This document shows, one piece after another, positions 16,958 to 25,966 of a DNA stretch of 59,604 nucleotides. Each line of letters starts with the position of its first letter. Position 1 is the first letter of the stretch. Origin of the DNA: Clostridiales bacterium (GTDB taxonomy: Bacteria > Bacillota > Clostridia > Oscillospirales > CAG-272); assembly GCA_003150035.1 (NCBI GenBank), contig QALR01000008.1, positions 1 through 59,604 on the forward strand, read 5' to 3'. Position numbers and translations under genes: made by a program. A model generated the notes under the pieces. It searched no databases and was not told the DNA's origin. It saw nothing but the letters and a program-made list of their open reading frames with translations.

Positions 16958-17605
16958 ATGGCTCAAAATGAAATATCCATTGCCACCATCCAACGACTTC
17001 CGATTTATCTGGATTATCTGAAGTCGATGACGGGCGATTCGGAATATATTTCAGCGACCTCGCTCGCTTCGGCACTTGGCTTCGGAGAGGTGCAGGTCAG
17101 AAAAGATTTGGCGTCGGTTTGTTCGTCCGGCAAGCCGAAAATCGGATATCATGTGGAAGAACTGAAATCGGAAATCGAAGAATATCTCGGATATCATAAA
17201 GCAAATCGTGCCATTGTGGTCGGCGCAGGCAGACTTGGCTGTGCGCTTCTTGGCTACGAAGGTTTTTCCCGTTATGGGCTAAACATTCTTGCCGCCTTTG
17301 ATATTGATGTATCCAAGGTTGGCAAAACGGAGAACGGAAAGCCGATTCACAGCATGGAAGAGCTTGGCGAGTTTTGTCGCCGCGAGGAAGTACAGATCGG
17401 CATTATCACGGTTCCGGCGTCTCATGCCAAACAGGCTTGCGAGGCTTTGCTTTCCGCCGGGATTCTTGCAATTTGGAATTTTGCTCCGATCCATCTGGAT
17501 GTTCCGGATTCCGTTATCATAAAAGATGAAAATATGGCGTGCTCTCTTGCTGTGCTTTCCACGAAGCTTGCCCAAAAGCTGGGAGAGGAAGAAAGAGATA
17601 TATAA
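16958..17605 (+). CDS. rex: Redox-sensing transcriptional repressor Rex
   Basis: The 215-aa protein has the Rex N-terminal winged helix (RLPIYLDYLKSM, FGEVQVRKDLA) and a Rossmann domain with VVGAGRLGCALLGYEGF that senses the NADH/NAD+ ratio. GGGAGGAGG precedes the ATG at 16958. It is likely to control fermentation genes such as the reductive TCA operon at 2177-15545, but no canonical Rex box (TTGTGA-N6-TCACAA) was spotted upstream of that operon. It overlaps no neighbour and is followed by a strong terminator. Confidence 0.93.
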   Translation: MAQNEISIATIQRLPIYLDYLKSMTGDSEYISATSLASALGFGEVQVRKDLASVCSSGKPKIGYHVEELKSEIEEYLGYHKANRAIVVGAGRLGCALLGYEGFSRYGLNILAAFDIDVSKVGKTENGKPIHSMEELGEFCRREEVQIGIITVPASHAKQACEALLSAGILAIWNFAPIHLDVPDSVIIKDENMACSLAVLSTKLAQKLGEEERDI

Positions 17606-17613
17606 CTTAGGAG

Positions 17614-17700
17614 GATGCCCCCGCTAGGATTCAGCAAGGATACGGATCCCTAGCGAAATTGCATTGCCAACCCTTGTCCCGTCACGTAACGGGTGAGGGA
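17614..17700 (+). other. Structured 3' region after rex
   Basis: Two hairpins can form before the rex terminator: CGCTAGG (from 17622) with CCTAGCG (near 17650), and CCCGT (near 17677) with ACGGG (near 17689). No open reading frame with a spaced ribosome site is present. It may be only the rex 3' untranslated region. Confidence 0.3.
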
Positions 17701-17722
17701 CCCTTAGGAAAATAAAAGCGGC

Positions 17723-17764
17723 AGAGGGGCGGCGAATGGTGTCATTCGCCGCCTCTCTTTTTTT
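17723..17764 (+). terminator. Intrinsic terminator of rex
   Basis: A GC-rich stem, with GGCGGCGAATG pairing with CATTCGCCGCC over a GTGT loop, extends to AGAGG/CCTCT and is followed by a run of T. Confidence 0.85.
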
Positions 17765-17810
17765 CTTGCCAGAAAAGCTTTTTCAGCCGGCTTCTGCAAC
17801 GATTGCAACC

Positions 17811-17913
17811 GTCGCCGAGATGCCTTAGCCCCTTAGAGTTCGGCGGGGGATAATAGCCACACCGAAACCCTGAATGGAGCCCGCCGCCTATAGAGGAGGG
17901 GGACATCGGCGAC
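17811..17913. ncRNA. Structured intergenic element A (related to 44795-44860)
   Basis: GTCGCCGAGATG (17811-17822) pairs with CATCGGCGAC (17904-17913), with a two-base bulge, and closes the element. Inside, TTCGG (17839-17843) pairs with CCGAA (17862-17866) around a GGGG-containing loop. The box GCCCGCCGCCTA (17879-17890) follows. The same arrangement recurs at 44795-44860 with CAG/CTG replacing CGG/CCG in the stem. The transcribed strand is unknown; on the minus strand it follows the DAHP synthase gene directly. Confidence 0.4.
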
Positions 17914-17917
17914 TTGG

Positions 17918-18946
17918 TTATAGCTGCTCGGCAAGATCATAAATCAGCCGCTCAGATTTTTCCCATCCGAGACAAGGGTCGGTGATGGATTTTCCATAAA
18001 CGCCGCCTCCGATTTTCTGGCAGCCGTCCTCAATATAGCTTTCAATCATCAAACCCTTGACGATCTTCTTGATATCCGCATTGTGGCGGCAGCTGTGAAG
18101 AATCTCCTTGGCAATGCGGATTTGCTCCAGATATTTTTTCCCAGAGTTGGCGTGATTGGTGTCAATGATGACGGCTTTGTTTTGCAGGTCCTTTTCCGCA
18201 TAGGTTTCAGAAAGGCGCAGAAGATCTTCGTAGTGATAATTCGGGAAGGAATTGCCGCGCTCGTCCACATAACCGCGCAGAATCGCGTGCGTATAGGGAT
18301 TTCCTTGGCTTTTAACCTCCCAGCCTCTGTAAATAAAAGCATGAGCATGCTGAGCGGCTGTAATCGAATTCATCATGACGGAAATATCGCCGCTTGTCGG
18401 ATTTTTCATGCCGACCGGAATATCAAGGCCGCTTGCCGTAAGTCTGTGCTGTTGATCCTCGACAGAGCGTGCGCCGACTGCGACATAGGAGAGAAGATCG
18501 TTGAGATACCGGTGGTTTTCCGGATAGAGCATTTCGTCGGCGCAGGAAAACCCAGTTTCCCGCAGCGCGCGCATATGCAGCTCACGGATGGCAATGATGC
18601 CTTTGATGAGATCTGGCTTTTCATTTGGATTCGGTTGGTGCAGCATCCCCTTGTAGCCGTCTCCGGTGGTACGGGGCTTACCTGTATAAATCCGAGGAAC
18701 AATCACGATTTTATCCTTGACTTTTTCCTGGACGCCGCGCAGTCTTGAAATATAATCGAGCACGCTGTCCTCAGAATCCGCGGAGCAGGGACCGATAATG
18801 AGCAGAAACCTATTGGATTCTCCGCTGAAAATTTTCTTGATCTCCTCATCTCGCTTTGCTTTGATGGCGGAAAGCTCATCATTGATTGGATATTGCTCCT
18901 TGATTTCCTTCGGAATCGGGAGCTTTCGTATAAAATCCATATTCAT
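17918..18946 (-). CDS. aroF: 3-deoxy-7-phosphoheptulonate synthase (DAHP synthase, class I alpha)
   Basis: The 342-aa protein is of the AroF/AroG/AroH family: IIGPCSADSEDSV, PRIYTGKPRTTGDGYKG, GFSCADEM, ARSVEDQQHR, DTNHANSGK and the C-terminal GKSITDPCLGWE. It condenses PEP and erythrose 4-phosphate, the first step of the shikimate pathway. Feedback inhibition by an aromatic amino acid is usual, but the specificity cannot be assigned here. The ATG at 18946 is chosen because AGGATGG lies upstream. It is the last gene of the aromatic operon, 28 bp after tyrA. Confidence 0.95.
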   Translation of the reverse strand: MNMDFIRKLPIPKEIKEQYPINDELSAIKAKRDEEIKKIFSGESNRFLLIIGPCSADSEDSVLDYISRLRGVQEKVKDKIVIVPRIYTGKPRTTGDGYKGMLHQPNPNEKPDLIKGIIAIRELHMRALRETGFSCADEMLYPENHRYLNDLLSYVAVGARSVEDQQHRLTASGLDIPVGMKNPTSGDISVMMNSITAAQHAHAFIYRGWEVKSQGNPYTHAILRGYVDERGNSFPNYHYEDLLRLSETYAEKDLQNKAVIIDTNHANSGKKYLEQIRIAKEILHSCRHNADIKKIVKGLMIESYIEDGCQKIGGGVYGKSITDPCLGWEKSERLIYDLAEQL

Positions 18947-18974
18947 AATCGTATACCATCCTGACTTTTGTTGT

Positions 18975-19835
18975 TTATCTTTTTTTATCGAACAGGGCAC
19001 GCCTGCTCGTAGAATACCGCATCATTTCCCTTAGTCCTTCGCGGTCGCCGGTCTCTAGCATATGGCGAAGCCTGTCAAGTTCTTTCTCAAAGAAGTTCAT
19101 CTGATGAAGGAGCGCCTCCCGATTGAGAAGAAAAAGCTCGCTCCACATTTCGTCGTTCAGTCTCGCGATTCGCGTTAAATCACGAAAAGAATCTCCCGTG
19201 TAATCCTCGAGGTGCTCGGTTTTCTGACAGGTCATCAGAGAAATGGCAATGCAGTGCGTCAGCTGAGAAACAAAGGCGATGATTTCGTCGTGCTGCTCAG
19301 GGGAGAGTGTGGCAACTCTGGCAAAGCCGAGCGTCCATCCTAGCTCCTCGCAAAGCGCGATTGCCTCCGGCGTATTTTTTTCGGAGGGCGTTACGACATA
19401 GTTAGCGCCGTGAAAAATGGAATCATCGCTGTTCTGCACGCCGGATACCTCGCGTCCCGCCATGGGATGCGCCGCGATAAACTCGACATCAGGACGGAGC
19501 ATTTCTTGTATGGTCGGTACGATACAGCCCTTGACGCCCGTGACATCGGTAATAACGGCGCCGGACTTAAAGTACTTCTGGTTGTCTCGGATCCATTCCG
19601 TGAAAATATGAGGGTACAAAGCGAATATCACGATATCGGCGTCGCCGATAAGTTCCGGATCGACAGCGGTCGTTCCGCGCTCAATCCATCCGTGGGAGAG
19701 AGCGTAGTCGATGGAGCTTTGGCTTCGGGTAATGGCGGATACGTGAAACCCCTTTTTGGTAAGCGCCATGGCGTAGCTTCCGCCGAGAAGCCCCATTCCT
19801 ACAATTAAGATGTGCCGGTTTTTGTCAAGTGTCAT
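18975..19835 (-). CDS. tyrA: Prephenate dehydrogenase
   Basis: The 286-aa protein has an N-terminal NAD-binding motif (VGMGLLGGS), TDVTGVKG, and the AAHPMAGREVSG segment characteristic of TyrA. It oxidises prephenate to 4-hydroxyphenylpyruvate for tyrosine. There is no ACT domain or fused chorismate mutase; mutase activity is supplied by PheA in the same operon. Its start overlaps the end of aroA by 11 bp. Confidence 0.94.
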   Translation of the reverse strand: MTLDKNRHILIVGMGLLGGSYAMALTKKGFHVSAITRSQSSIDYALSHGWIERGTTAVDPELIGDADIVIFALYPHIFTEWIRDNQKYFKSGAVITDVTGVKGCIVPTIQEMLRPDVEFIAAHPMAGREVSGVQNSDDSIFHGANYVVTPSEKNTPEAIALCEELGWTLGFARVATLSPEQHDEIIAFVSQLTHCIAISLMTCQKTEHLEDYTGDSFRDLTRIARLNDEMWSELFLLNREALLHQMNFFEKELDRLRHMLETGDREGLREMMRYSTSRRALFDKKR

Positions 19836-21042
19836 ATTCGGTTACCTCCGCGCCGAGTGATTTCAGCATTTCAAAGTATTCAGGTAAGCTTTTCCTCACT
19901 GCCTGCGCGCCTTCGATTTCTCCTCCGGTGAGCGTGAGCAGGGTAGAGAGTGCCATGACGATTCGATGGTCATTGTGCCCGTGCAGGATCTCTGTCGGCG
20001 TGTGAAAGTTTGCCGGGTACACAACGATGGAGTCTTCGTGAACCGTGACGGAAACGCCGAATTTGGAGAGTTCTTCTGCCATGGCAGCGCCTCGGTCACT
20101 TTCTTTGATTTTCAAACGTCCCGTCTCTCGAAAAACGGCGCCGTTTTTTGCTGCGGCGACCGCCATCAGAATCGGTCCTAGGTCAGGGCAGTCGCCAATA
20201 TGAATGGTAGGCGTCCCCTTGGAGAGCATTTCGAAAAACTTGAGATATACTTTATCGCCTTGACGGCTGTCATCGGAAAGTCCGGTGATTTCCACGTCAT
20301 TTCCAAACAGCTTCAGTGCGGCAAAGAAGGCGGCGTTGGAGTAGTCCCCCTCTACCGTCATCTCACGGGGATGATACGTTTGTCCGCCGGGAACCAAAAT
20401 GGTTTTATCATCCGTCCATGAAACGCGGACTCCGAAGGCGGCGAGCGCTTCGATGGTAAGCTCGAGATAAGAGCGGCTTTCAATCGGTGGCAGAATAGAG
20501 AGGATGCTGTCCTTTTCACAAAGCGGAAGCGCGAACAGAAGCCCGCTGATAAACTGGCTGCTGATATTGCCCGGAATTTTATAGCTTCCGGGGGTAAGCC
20601 TTCCCTGGACGGAAACGTCGGTCTCCGTTTGTTTGTAAAAGAGCTTTTGTTCGCGGCAGATTGTTTCATATACCGTAAGAGGGCGGGAAAGCAGTCTTGC
20701 GCTTCCGGAAAGCCGGACCTTTTTTCCGCACATCAAGGCGAGCGGAAGGAAAAAGCGGAGCGTACTCCCGCTCTCTTTGCAGTCGAGCGGTCTCTGAGGC
20801 ACTGAGCAGAGGATGTCTGTACCGGTAATGGTTACGGCATCTCCTGCTTTTTTATACTGAACACCAAGCGCTGCCAGACATCCGAGCGTCGCCATGATAT
20901 CCTCGGACTGCGAAATTCCGTGAAGCGTGCTAGTTTCGTTTTTCGCAAGTCCTGCGCAGATAAGAAGCCTGTGCGCCATGCTTTTGGAGGGCGGCGCTTG
21001 GATGACGCCGTGGAGCGGGCGCGGTGTGATTCGTACGTTCAT
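19825..21042 (-). CDS. aroA: 3-phosphoshikimate 1-carboxyvinyltransferase (EPSP synthase)
   Basis: The 405-aa protein carries the EPSP synthase signatures: PPSKSMAHRLLICAGLA at the N-terminus, CKESGSTLRFFLPLAL, and the C-terminal RLKIKESDRGAAMAEEL and HNDHRIVMAL. It joins PEP to shikimate 3-phosphate. At 405 aa it is slightly shorter than E. coli AroA (427 aa). It overlaps aroQ by 4 bp and tyrA by 11 bp. Confidence 0.95.
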   Translation of the reverse strand: MNVRITPRPLHGVIQAPPSKSMAHRLLICAGLAKNETSTLHGISQSEDIMATLGCLAALGVQYKKAGDAVTITGTDILCSVPQRPLDCKESGSTLRFFLPLALMCGKKVRLSGSARLLSRPLTVYETICREQKLFYKQTETDVSVQGRLTPGSYKIPGNISSQFISGLLFALPLCEKDSILSILPPIESRSYLELTIEALAAFGVRVSWTDDKTILVPGGQTYHPREMTVEGDYSNAAFFAALKLFGNDVEITGLSDDSRQGDKVYLKFFEMLSKGTPTIHIGDCPDLGPILMAVAAAKNGAVFRETGRLKIKESDRGAAMAEELSKFGVSVTVHEDSIVVYPANFHTPTEILHGHNDHRIVMALSTLLTLTGGEIEGAQAVRKSLPEYFEMLKSLGAEVTEYDT

Positions 21043-21479
21043 GCGGGGGCGCCTCCCGCTTTCATCAAAAGCTCTATCGCTTCCAGATATCCGTCGGTCC
21101 CATGACCGGCAATGGTGCCGATGCAGGCCGCGCGGATATAGCTGATTTTGCGAAAATCTTCTCTTGCATTCACGTCGGAAATATGAACTTCCACCGTCGG
21201 TATCCCGACTGCTTTTACCGCGTCGAGCAGGGCAATGCTAGTGTGAGTATAGGCGCCGGGATTGATGACGATGCCGTCATAGCTGCCGTATGCCGCTTGA
21301 ATGGCGTCAACAAGTCCTCCTTCGTGGTTGGATTGAAAAAAGGAAATATCAACGTCTTTTTTCTCCGCATACGCTTTGATTTTGGCGCAAAGATTCGCAT
21401 AATTTTCCTGCCCGTAAACCGACGGCTCTCTGATTCCGAGCAGATTAAGATTCGGTCCGTTGATGACAAGAATCCGCAT
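21039..21479 (-). CDS. aroQ: 3-dehydroquinate dehydratase, type II
   Basis: The 146-aa protein has the type II signature NGPNLNLLGIREPSVYG, FFQSNHEGGLVDAIQ, INPGAYTHTSIALLDA with the active-site His, and VEVHISDVNARE. It dehydrates 3-dehydroquinate. The ATG at 21479 follows GAGGAGG; an upstream in-frame start is less likely. Its start lies inside the 3' end of aroE-aroK (overlap 35 bp), in keeping with a tightly packed operon. Confidence 0.95.
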   Translation of the reverse strand: MRILVINGPNLNLLGIREPSVYGQENYANLCAKIKAYAEKKDVDISFFQSNHEGGLVDAIQAAYGSYDGIVINPGAYTHTSIALLDAVKAVGIPTVEVHISDVNAREDFRKISYIRAACIGTIAGHGTDGYLEAIELLMKAGGAPA

Positions 21480-22731
21480 GATAAAAATCCTCCTCAATGG
21501 CTTTAGCGGTATGAAATACGTTTTCGTCGGTCACGATTTGCCTGTCACAGGTGGCAAGGTAGCGGTCATACCGCTCCGCAAAGCGTGCCGCCAGCGCTTC
21601 TTTGTCCAGCGCAAGAGGTCTATCCGCAGTCGGGACGATATGCTCGAGAGAACGGTTCAGAAAATAAATTCTACCGGTCCTTTTCAGCGCTCGGATATTA
21701 TCGTCCGAGAGAACAGCGCCCCCGCCCGTCGCAATGACAGTGCCCGTGGTGTTGGCCGCCTCGGCGACGGCTTCTGTTTCCAGAGTGCGAAATCCATCGT
21801 TTCCGATTTTGGCAAAGAGGTCGGTGATTTCTTTTCCTGTTTTTTGGATGATCATCGCATCCGTATCCAAAAAGCGACGCCCGGTTTTTTCAGCGAGATA
21901 GAGCCCTACTGTCGTTTTTCCGCTTCCTGGCATTCCGGTGAGAACGATATTTTCCTTTTCCGCCCGGATTTCATGATAAATTTTGGTTGTGAGCACCTCT
22001 CCGAGCGATTTTCCAAGGAATATCTCGGCTGCTGCGACCGCTTGAGCGACGAGCATATAAAGTCCACCTGCGGCTGGAGTTCCGCGCCTTTTTGCCTCTA
22101 GGACGAGGTTGGTTCGGATGGGATTGAAAATCACATCGATAACGCCGCGTAAAGCCGGAAATTTTGCAAGGTCCACGGGTATGCCGGCAATCTTTTCATT
22201 TCCGTCCGGATACGGGTACATACCGCACGGCGTTGTGTTGATAAGAAAATCCGCGTCGGCGTGCCGCGCGTATGCCTCTTCATACGTAATGCAGCCGTCT
22301 TTTGCCCGTCTGCCGACGGTAAAAATGGACGCTGCCCCCAGAGCTTGTGATACGGCCCGCGCTGTATGGGATGTCCCTCCCGTACCGAGAATGAGCACCT
22401 TTGCACCCGAAAAGTCGAGTCCGGCATGCAAAATAAGCGCCCGCAGTCCGGCAAAATCTGTGTTGTAGCCGAAGAGTCTGCCGTCTCGGTTGACGACGGT
22501 GTTGACCGCACCGATTTTTTTCGCGGCATCGTCGATTTCTGAAAGAAAGGGAATGACCGCCTGCTTATAAGGAATGGTCACATTGATGCCGAGAAAATCC
22601 CTTTCCTGCATAAAAGCGGAAAGTGCCTCGGGCGCAAGCTCACGCAGCTCATATTCGTAGGAAGCGATTTTTGCGTGGATATCTCCCGAAAAGCTGTGGG
22701 AAAGATGCTCTCCAATAAGACCGTATTTCAT
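21445..22731 (-). CDS. aroE-aroK: Bifunctional shikimate dehydrogenase-shikimate kinase
   Basis: This 428-aa fusion joins AroE (residues 1 to about 268: GLIGEHLSHSFSG, NVTIPYKQAV, GYNTDFAGL, ILGTGGTSHTARA) to AroK (about 270 to 428: LTGMPGSGKTTVG P-loop, LDTDAMI, ATGGGAVL). It would reduce 3-dehydroshikimate and phosphorylate the product in one polypeptide. The ATG at 22731 follows GGGAGG and overlaps the aroC stop as ATGA. Fused AroE-AroK proteins are known but uncommon; separate genes are the usual state. Confidence 0.94.
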   Translation of the reverse strand: MKYGLIGEHLSHSFSGDIHAKIASYEYELRELAPEALSAFMQERDFLGINVTIPYKQAVIPFLSEIDDAAKKIGAVNTVVNRDGRLFGYNTDFAGLRALILHAGLDFSGAKVLILGTGGTSHTARAVSQALGAASIFTVGRRAKDGCITYEEAYARHADADFLINTTPCGMYPYPDGNEKIAGIPVDLAKFPALRGVIDVIFNPIRTNLVLEAKRRGTPAAGGLYMLVAQAVAAAEIFLGKSLGEVLTTKIYHEIRAEKENIVLTGMPGSGKTTVGLYLAEKTGRRFLDTDAMIIQKTGKEITDLFAKIGNDGFRTLETEAVAEAANTTGTVIATGGGAVLSDDNIRALKRTGRIYFLNRSLEHIVPTADRPLALDKEALAARFAERYDRYLATCDRQIVTDENVFHTAKAIEEDFYHADSCHQRTES

Positions 22732-23834
22732 GATACGCCTCCCATGAGAGAGAGAAAATCTGTTCCGAAGCGAAGGGCGAGCATATCGCAAAGCGCAAGT
22801 GCCGTCACGCTGTCGATGACGACGCGCGCACGATGGACAATAGCGGGGTCGTGCCTGCCGTGAATTTGCAGCTCGGTATTTTCTTTTTTAAGAAAATCCA
22901 CGGTGTTCTGCTTTTGATAGATGGAAGCCGTCGGCTTGACGGCACAGCGAAAGAGCAACGGCATGCCGTTTGAAATGCCGCCGAGAATACCGCCGCAATG
23001 GTTGGTGAACGTTTTGACTGTGCCATTCTCTATATAAAAGCGGTCGTTTGCTTCACTGCCGCGCATATCGGCAAGGGCAAATCCGTCTCCGAACTCAACG
23101 CCCTTGACGGCGGGCACCGAAAACAGAATGTGAGAAAGTACGCTCTCCAGCGTATCGAACCAAGGCTCGCCGACGCCTGCGGGAAGTCCCGTAACGGCGG
23201 TTTCGAGAATTCCTCCCACACTGTCGCCTTCACGTTTCGCACCGGCGATCGCCTCTTTCATTTGCTCCGCTTTTCCGGAATCCAACACAGCAAAGGGAAG
23301 GCTGGCAAGGGTTTCGATATCGCGGTCTATATCGTCAAAATCCCGGTCGCGGATGCAGGCACAGGAGAGAATATGCGTGCCGATCCGGATTCCGCGCGCA
23401 CGAAGCGCCATGATAGCGACAGCACCCGCCGCTACCAATCCTGCCGTGATGCGTCCCGAAAAATGGCCGCCGCCGCGCGGGTCGGCATATCCGTGATATT
23501 TGCAGTAAGCCGTATAGTCGGCATGTCCGGGTCTTGCGACGGACCGAAGCGCGTTATAGTCGGCGCTTCGTGTGTCCGTATTTTCGATGAGAAAGACGAT
23601 AGGCGTCCCGGTCGTCCTACCCTCAAACACGCCGCTGAGAATCCGAACAGTATCTGTTTCTTTTCGCGCAGTGGAAAGGGAAGAGAGCGACTTGCGAAGC
23701 GACATCTGATGCTCAATAAAGGCGGAGTCTATCGGAATGCCCGGCGACATGCCGTCAAGGACCGCGCCGACCGCGCTTCCGTGGCTTTCTCCGAACAGGG
23801 TGATGCAGACGCTGTTTCCAAAGGTGTTTTTCAT
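22728..23834 (-). CDS. aroC: Chorismate synthase
   Basis: The 368-aa protein starts with the family motif GESHGSAVGAVLDGMSPGI and contains the RPGHADYT and GGGHFSGRITA segments and the C-terminal RHDPAIVHRA. It converts EPSP to chorismate using reduced FMN. It overlaps aroB by 4 bp and aroE-aroK by 4 bp. Confidence 0.96.
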   Translation of the reverse strand: MKNTFGNSVCITLFGESHGSAVGAVLDGMSPGIPIDSAFIEHQMSLRKSLSSLSTARKETDTVRILSGVFEGRTTGTPIVFLIENTDTRSADYNALRSVARPGHADYTAYCKYHGYADPRGGGHFSGRITAGLVAAGAVAIMALRARGIRIGTHILSCACIRDRDFDDIDRDIETLASLPFAVLDSGKAEQMKEAIAGAKREGDSVGGILETAVTGLPAGVGEPWFDTLESVLSHILFSVPAVKGVEFGDGFALADMRGSEANDRFYIENGTVKTFTNHCGGILGGISNGMPLLFRCAVKPTASIYQKQNTVDFLKKENTELQIHGRHDPAIVHRARVVIDSVTALALCDMLALRFGTDFLSLMGGVS

Positions 23835-24844
23835 GATGCAAATGCCTCCTTTATCAGCAGGCGGAAATCGGAAAGCGACATCTTCCGCATTTCATATGTG
23901 CCGATCTCCGGAACAAAGATGAGATTCAGCTCGTTTCCGTCGAGCTTTTTGTCATGCGTGACGGCTTCGAAAATGCGCTCCGGGTCGAAGCGCATTTCGG
24001 TGGGAAGCCCGACCTTGCGCAAAACATGAAGAAGCCGTTCCCGCACGGGGGGTGCGCACATCGGAAGCATTCCGAGCGCGACGCATTCTCCATGGTAAAG
24101 ACCATGCAGCCCCTCGCAGCTTTCGATTCCATGCCCGATGGTGTGCCCGAAGTTGAGCACGCGGCGCAGTCCCGCTTCCTTTTCATCGTGCTCAACGATA
24201 AATTTCTTGACGGCAAGCGAGCGTTCAATAATGGCGGCGATGTTTTCCTCCGGATCCTCGTTCTCGATGAGCGCAAATAAATCAGCATCGCAGGTAGCCG
24301 CCATTTTGATAGATTCGGCGAGTCCGTTTATGAACTGTCTTTTTGGCAGGGTAGTGAGTACATCCGGGTCGATGAGGACTTTTTTGGGCTGATGAAAGGC
24401 GCCGATGATGTTTTTTACCCCTTCCAGATTGACCGCGGTCTTGCCTCCGATCGAGGAATCAACCTGAGCGAGCAAGGTGGTCGGGATATTATAGAAGTCA
24501 ATCCCGCGCATATAGATGGCGGCGGCAAATCCCGCAAGGTCACCGACGACACCGCCGCCGACGGCGACGACGGCATCGGTGCGGGTAAATCCCTTTTCGA
24601 GCATAACATGGCAAAGCTTCTCAAGCACGGAAAAGCTTTTGCTTCCTTCGCCTTGCGGAACTGAGAGCTTGACAGGGTACCGGCAGCCTTCACATACTGT
24701 ATCCGCGTAGGCGGCGGGAACACCGTCGTCTGTGACAACGAGGATTTTTCTATCCAATTTCAGATGACCTGCCGCTTCGCGGAGCACGCCACGGCGGATG
24801 ACAATGTCGTAGCTGTCCGCGCCGAGATTCATGGAAAGTGTCAT
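23831..24844 (-). CDS. aroB: 3-dehydroquinate synthase
   Basis: The 337-aa protein has the NAD-binding AVGGGVVGDLAGFAAAIYMRG, the TTLLAQVDSSIGGKTAVN signature, and metal-site residues in NFGHTIGHGIE. It cyclises DAHP to 3-dehydroquinate. The ATG at 24844 overlaps the pheA stop and lies after GGAGG. Confidence 0.96.
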   Translation of the reverse strand: MTLSMNLGADSYDIVIRRGVLREAAGHLKLDRKILVVTDDGVPAAYADTVCEGCRYPVKLSVPQGEGSKSFSVLEKLCHVMLEKGFTRTDAVVAVGGGVVGDLAGFAAAIYMRGIDFYNIPTTLLAQVDSSIGGKTAVNLEGVKNIIGAFHQPKKVLIDPDVLTTLPKRQFINGLAESIKMAATCDADLFALIENEDPEENIAAIIERSLAVKKFIVEHDEKEAGLRRVLNFGHTIGHGIESCEGLHGLYHGECVALGMLPMCAPPVRERLLHVLRKVGLPTEMRFDPERIFEAVTHDKKLDGNELNLIFVPEIGTYEMRKMSLSDFRLLIKEAFAS

Positions 24845-25965
24845 ATCGCATCCTCCGGATTTTCTACATGAAGGGTTGCTGGATACCGGAAGCTTCCGAA
24901 CATCCGAAGTCTGTCACAGCAAAGGGCAAGTTCCTCCATCACAGCTTTCCCCTCGGGGCTGCCGAAATCACCCTCTGCCTCCACATAAAAATAGTATCGC
25001 CAGAGCAGATCCTTCATCGGGCGGCTTCGCAGGCACTGCATGTTGAAGCCGTGCTTGCCTATTACATTGATGGCTTTGGCAAGGGAACCGGCTTCATCCT
25101 TAACGGTAAACATGAGAATGGAATGTCTTCCCTTGTCCGATGCCGTTTCTCTCGGGACGGCGGTGCGCGCTAGGACTGCAAAGCGCGTGATGTTAATATT
25201 ATTTTCGTTGATGTTTTTATCTAGTATGGTAAGCCCGTACAGGGCAGCGGTCTCTTCGCTCGCAATCGCGGCAAGACGGGGAGAGTTTTGTTCCAATACG
25301 AATTTGGCAGCAAGCGCCGTGTTTTCGAATTTTCTTTCACGGAAGCCGTGCTTCCTGATATAATGCGCACATTGCGCGAGCGCCTGCGGATGGCTGATAA
25401 CCTCCTCGACGTCGGAAATCGCAGTCCCCGGAACCGCCATCAAATTGTGTGATACGGAAAGATCGTAAATGCCGGTGACATAAAGGGGGCCGGAGAACAT
25501 CATATCCATGACTTGGGCGACTTCCCCCGCTGTGCTGTTTTCAATCGGCAGTACGGCGCAGTCGCATTCGCCCTCCACCACCGAGGTGTAGGCGCTTTTG
25601 AAATCCGGATAAGGGATACGCATTGCTGTGTCAAATATTTTGGCGGCGGCAATGGAAGCAAACGCGCCCTCGACGCCGCAGAATGCGACACGCATGCCGC
25701 ACATCAGCTTTTCCTGAAAACGTCTGGAAACGCGCATCGCGTTCCGCTGAAAATCCATGTAATAGCCGCGTAGTTCGTCGTCTACGATATAAGAAGCATT
25801 CTTCGTGAGAAGCGTCTCCTCGCGCGCGGCGTCATAAACAGGAAGCCCATGCTCCGTTTTGTATTCCGACACGGCCCGCACCGCGTTCATTCTGCGGACG
25901 AAAAGCGCCGCCATCTCGCGGTCTACCGCGGAAATTTCTTCTCTGGCTTTGGTGAGTTTATCCAT
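24841..25965 (-). CDS. pheA: Bifunctional chorismate mutase-prephenate dehydratase
   Basis: The 374-aa protein joins an AroQ-type chorismate mutase (residues about 1-85, LTKAREEISAVDREMAALFV), a prephenate dehydratase domain (FCGVEGAFA, VLPIENSTAGEVA, SHPQALAQC, ITRFAVLAR) and a C-terminal ACT domain (SILMFTVKDEAGSLAKAI). It makes phenylpyruvate; the ACT domain usually mediates Phe feedback. A longer frame reaches 26151, but GAGAGG before the ATG at 25965 and the family alignment fix the start. It begins one base after the aminotransferase stop. Confidence 0.94.
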   Translation of the reverse strand: MDKLTKAREEISAVDREMAALFVRRMNAVRAVSEYKTEHGLPVYDAAREETLLTKNASYIVDDELRGYYMDFQRNAMRVSRRFQEKLMCGMRVAFCGVEGAFASIAAAKIFDTAMRIPYPDFKSAYTSVVEGECDCAVLPIENSTAGEVAQVMDMMFSGPLYVTGIYDLSVSHNLMAVPGTAISDVEEVISHPQALAQCAHYIRKHGFRERKFENTALAAKFVLEQNSPRLAAIASEETAALYGLTILDKNINENNINITRFAVLARTAVPRETASDKGRHSILMFTVKDEAGSLAKAINVIGKHGFNMQCLRSRPMKDLLWRYYFYVEAEGDFGSPEGKAVMEELALCCDRLRMFGSFRYPATLHVENPEDAI

Positions 25966-25966
25966 A

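Noticed and set aside
17616..17654. 12-codon mini-ORF after rex
   Set aside because: The AGGAGG abuts the ATG with no spacing, and the codons overlap a hairpin.
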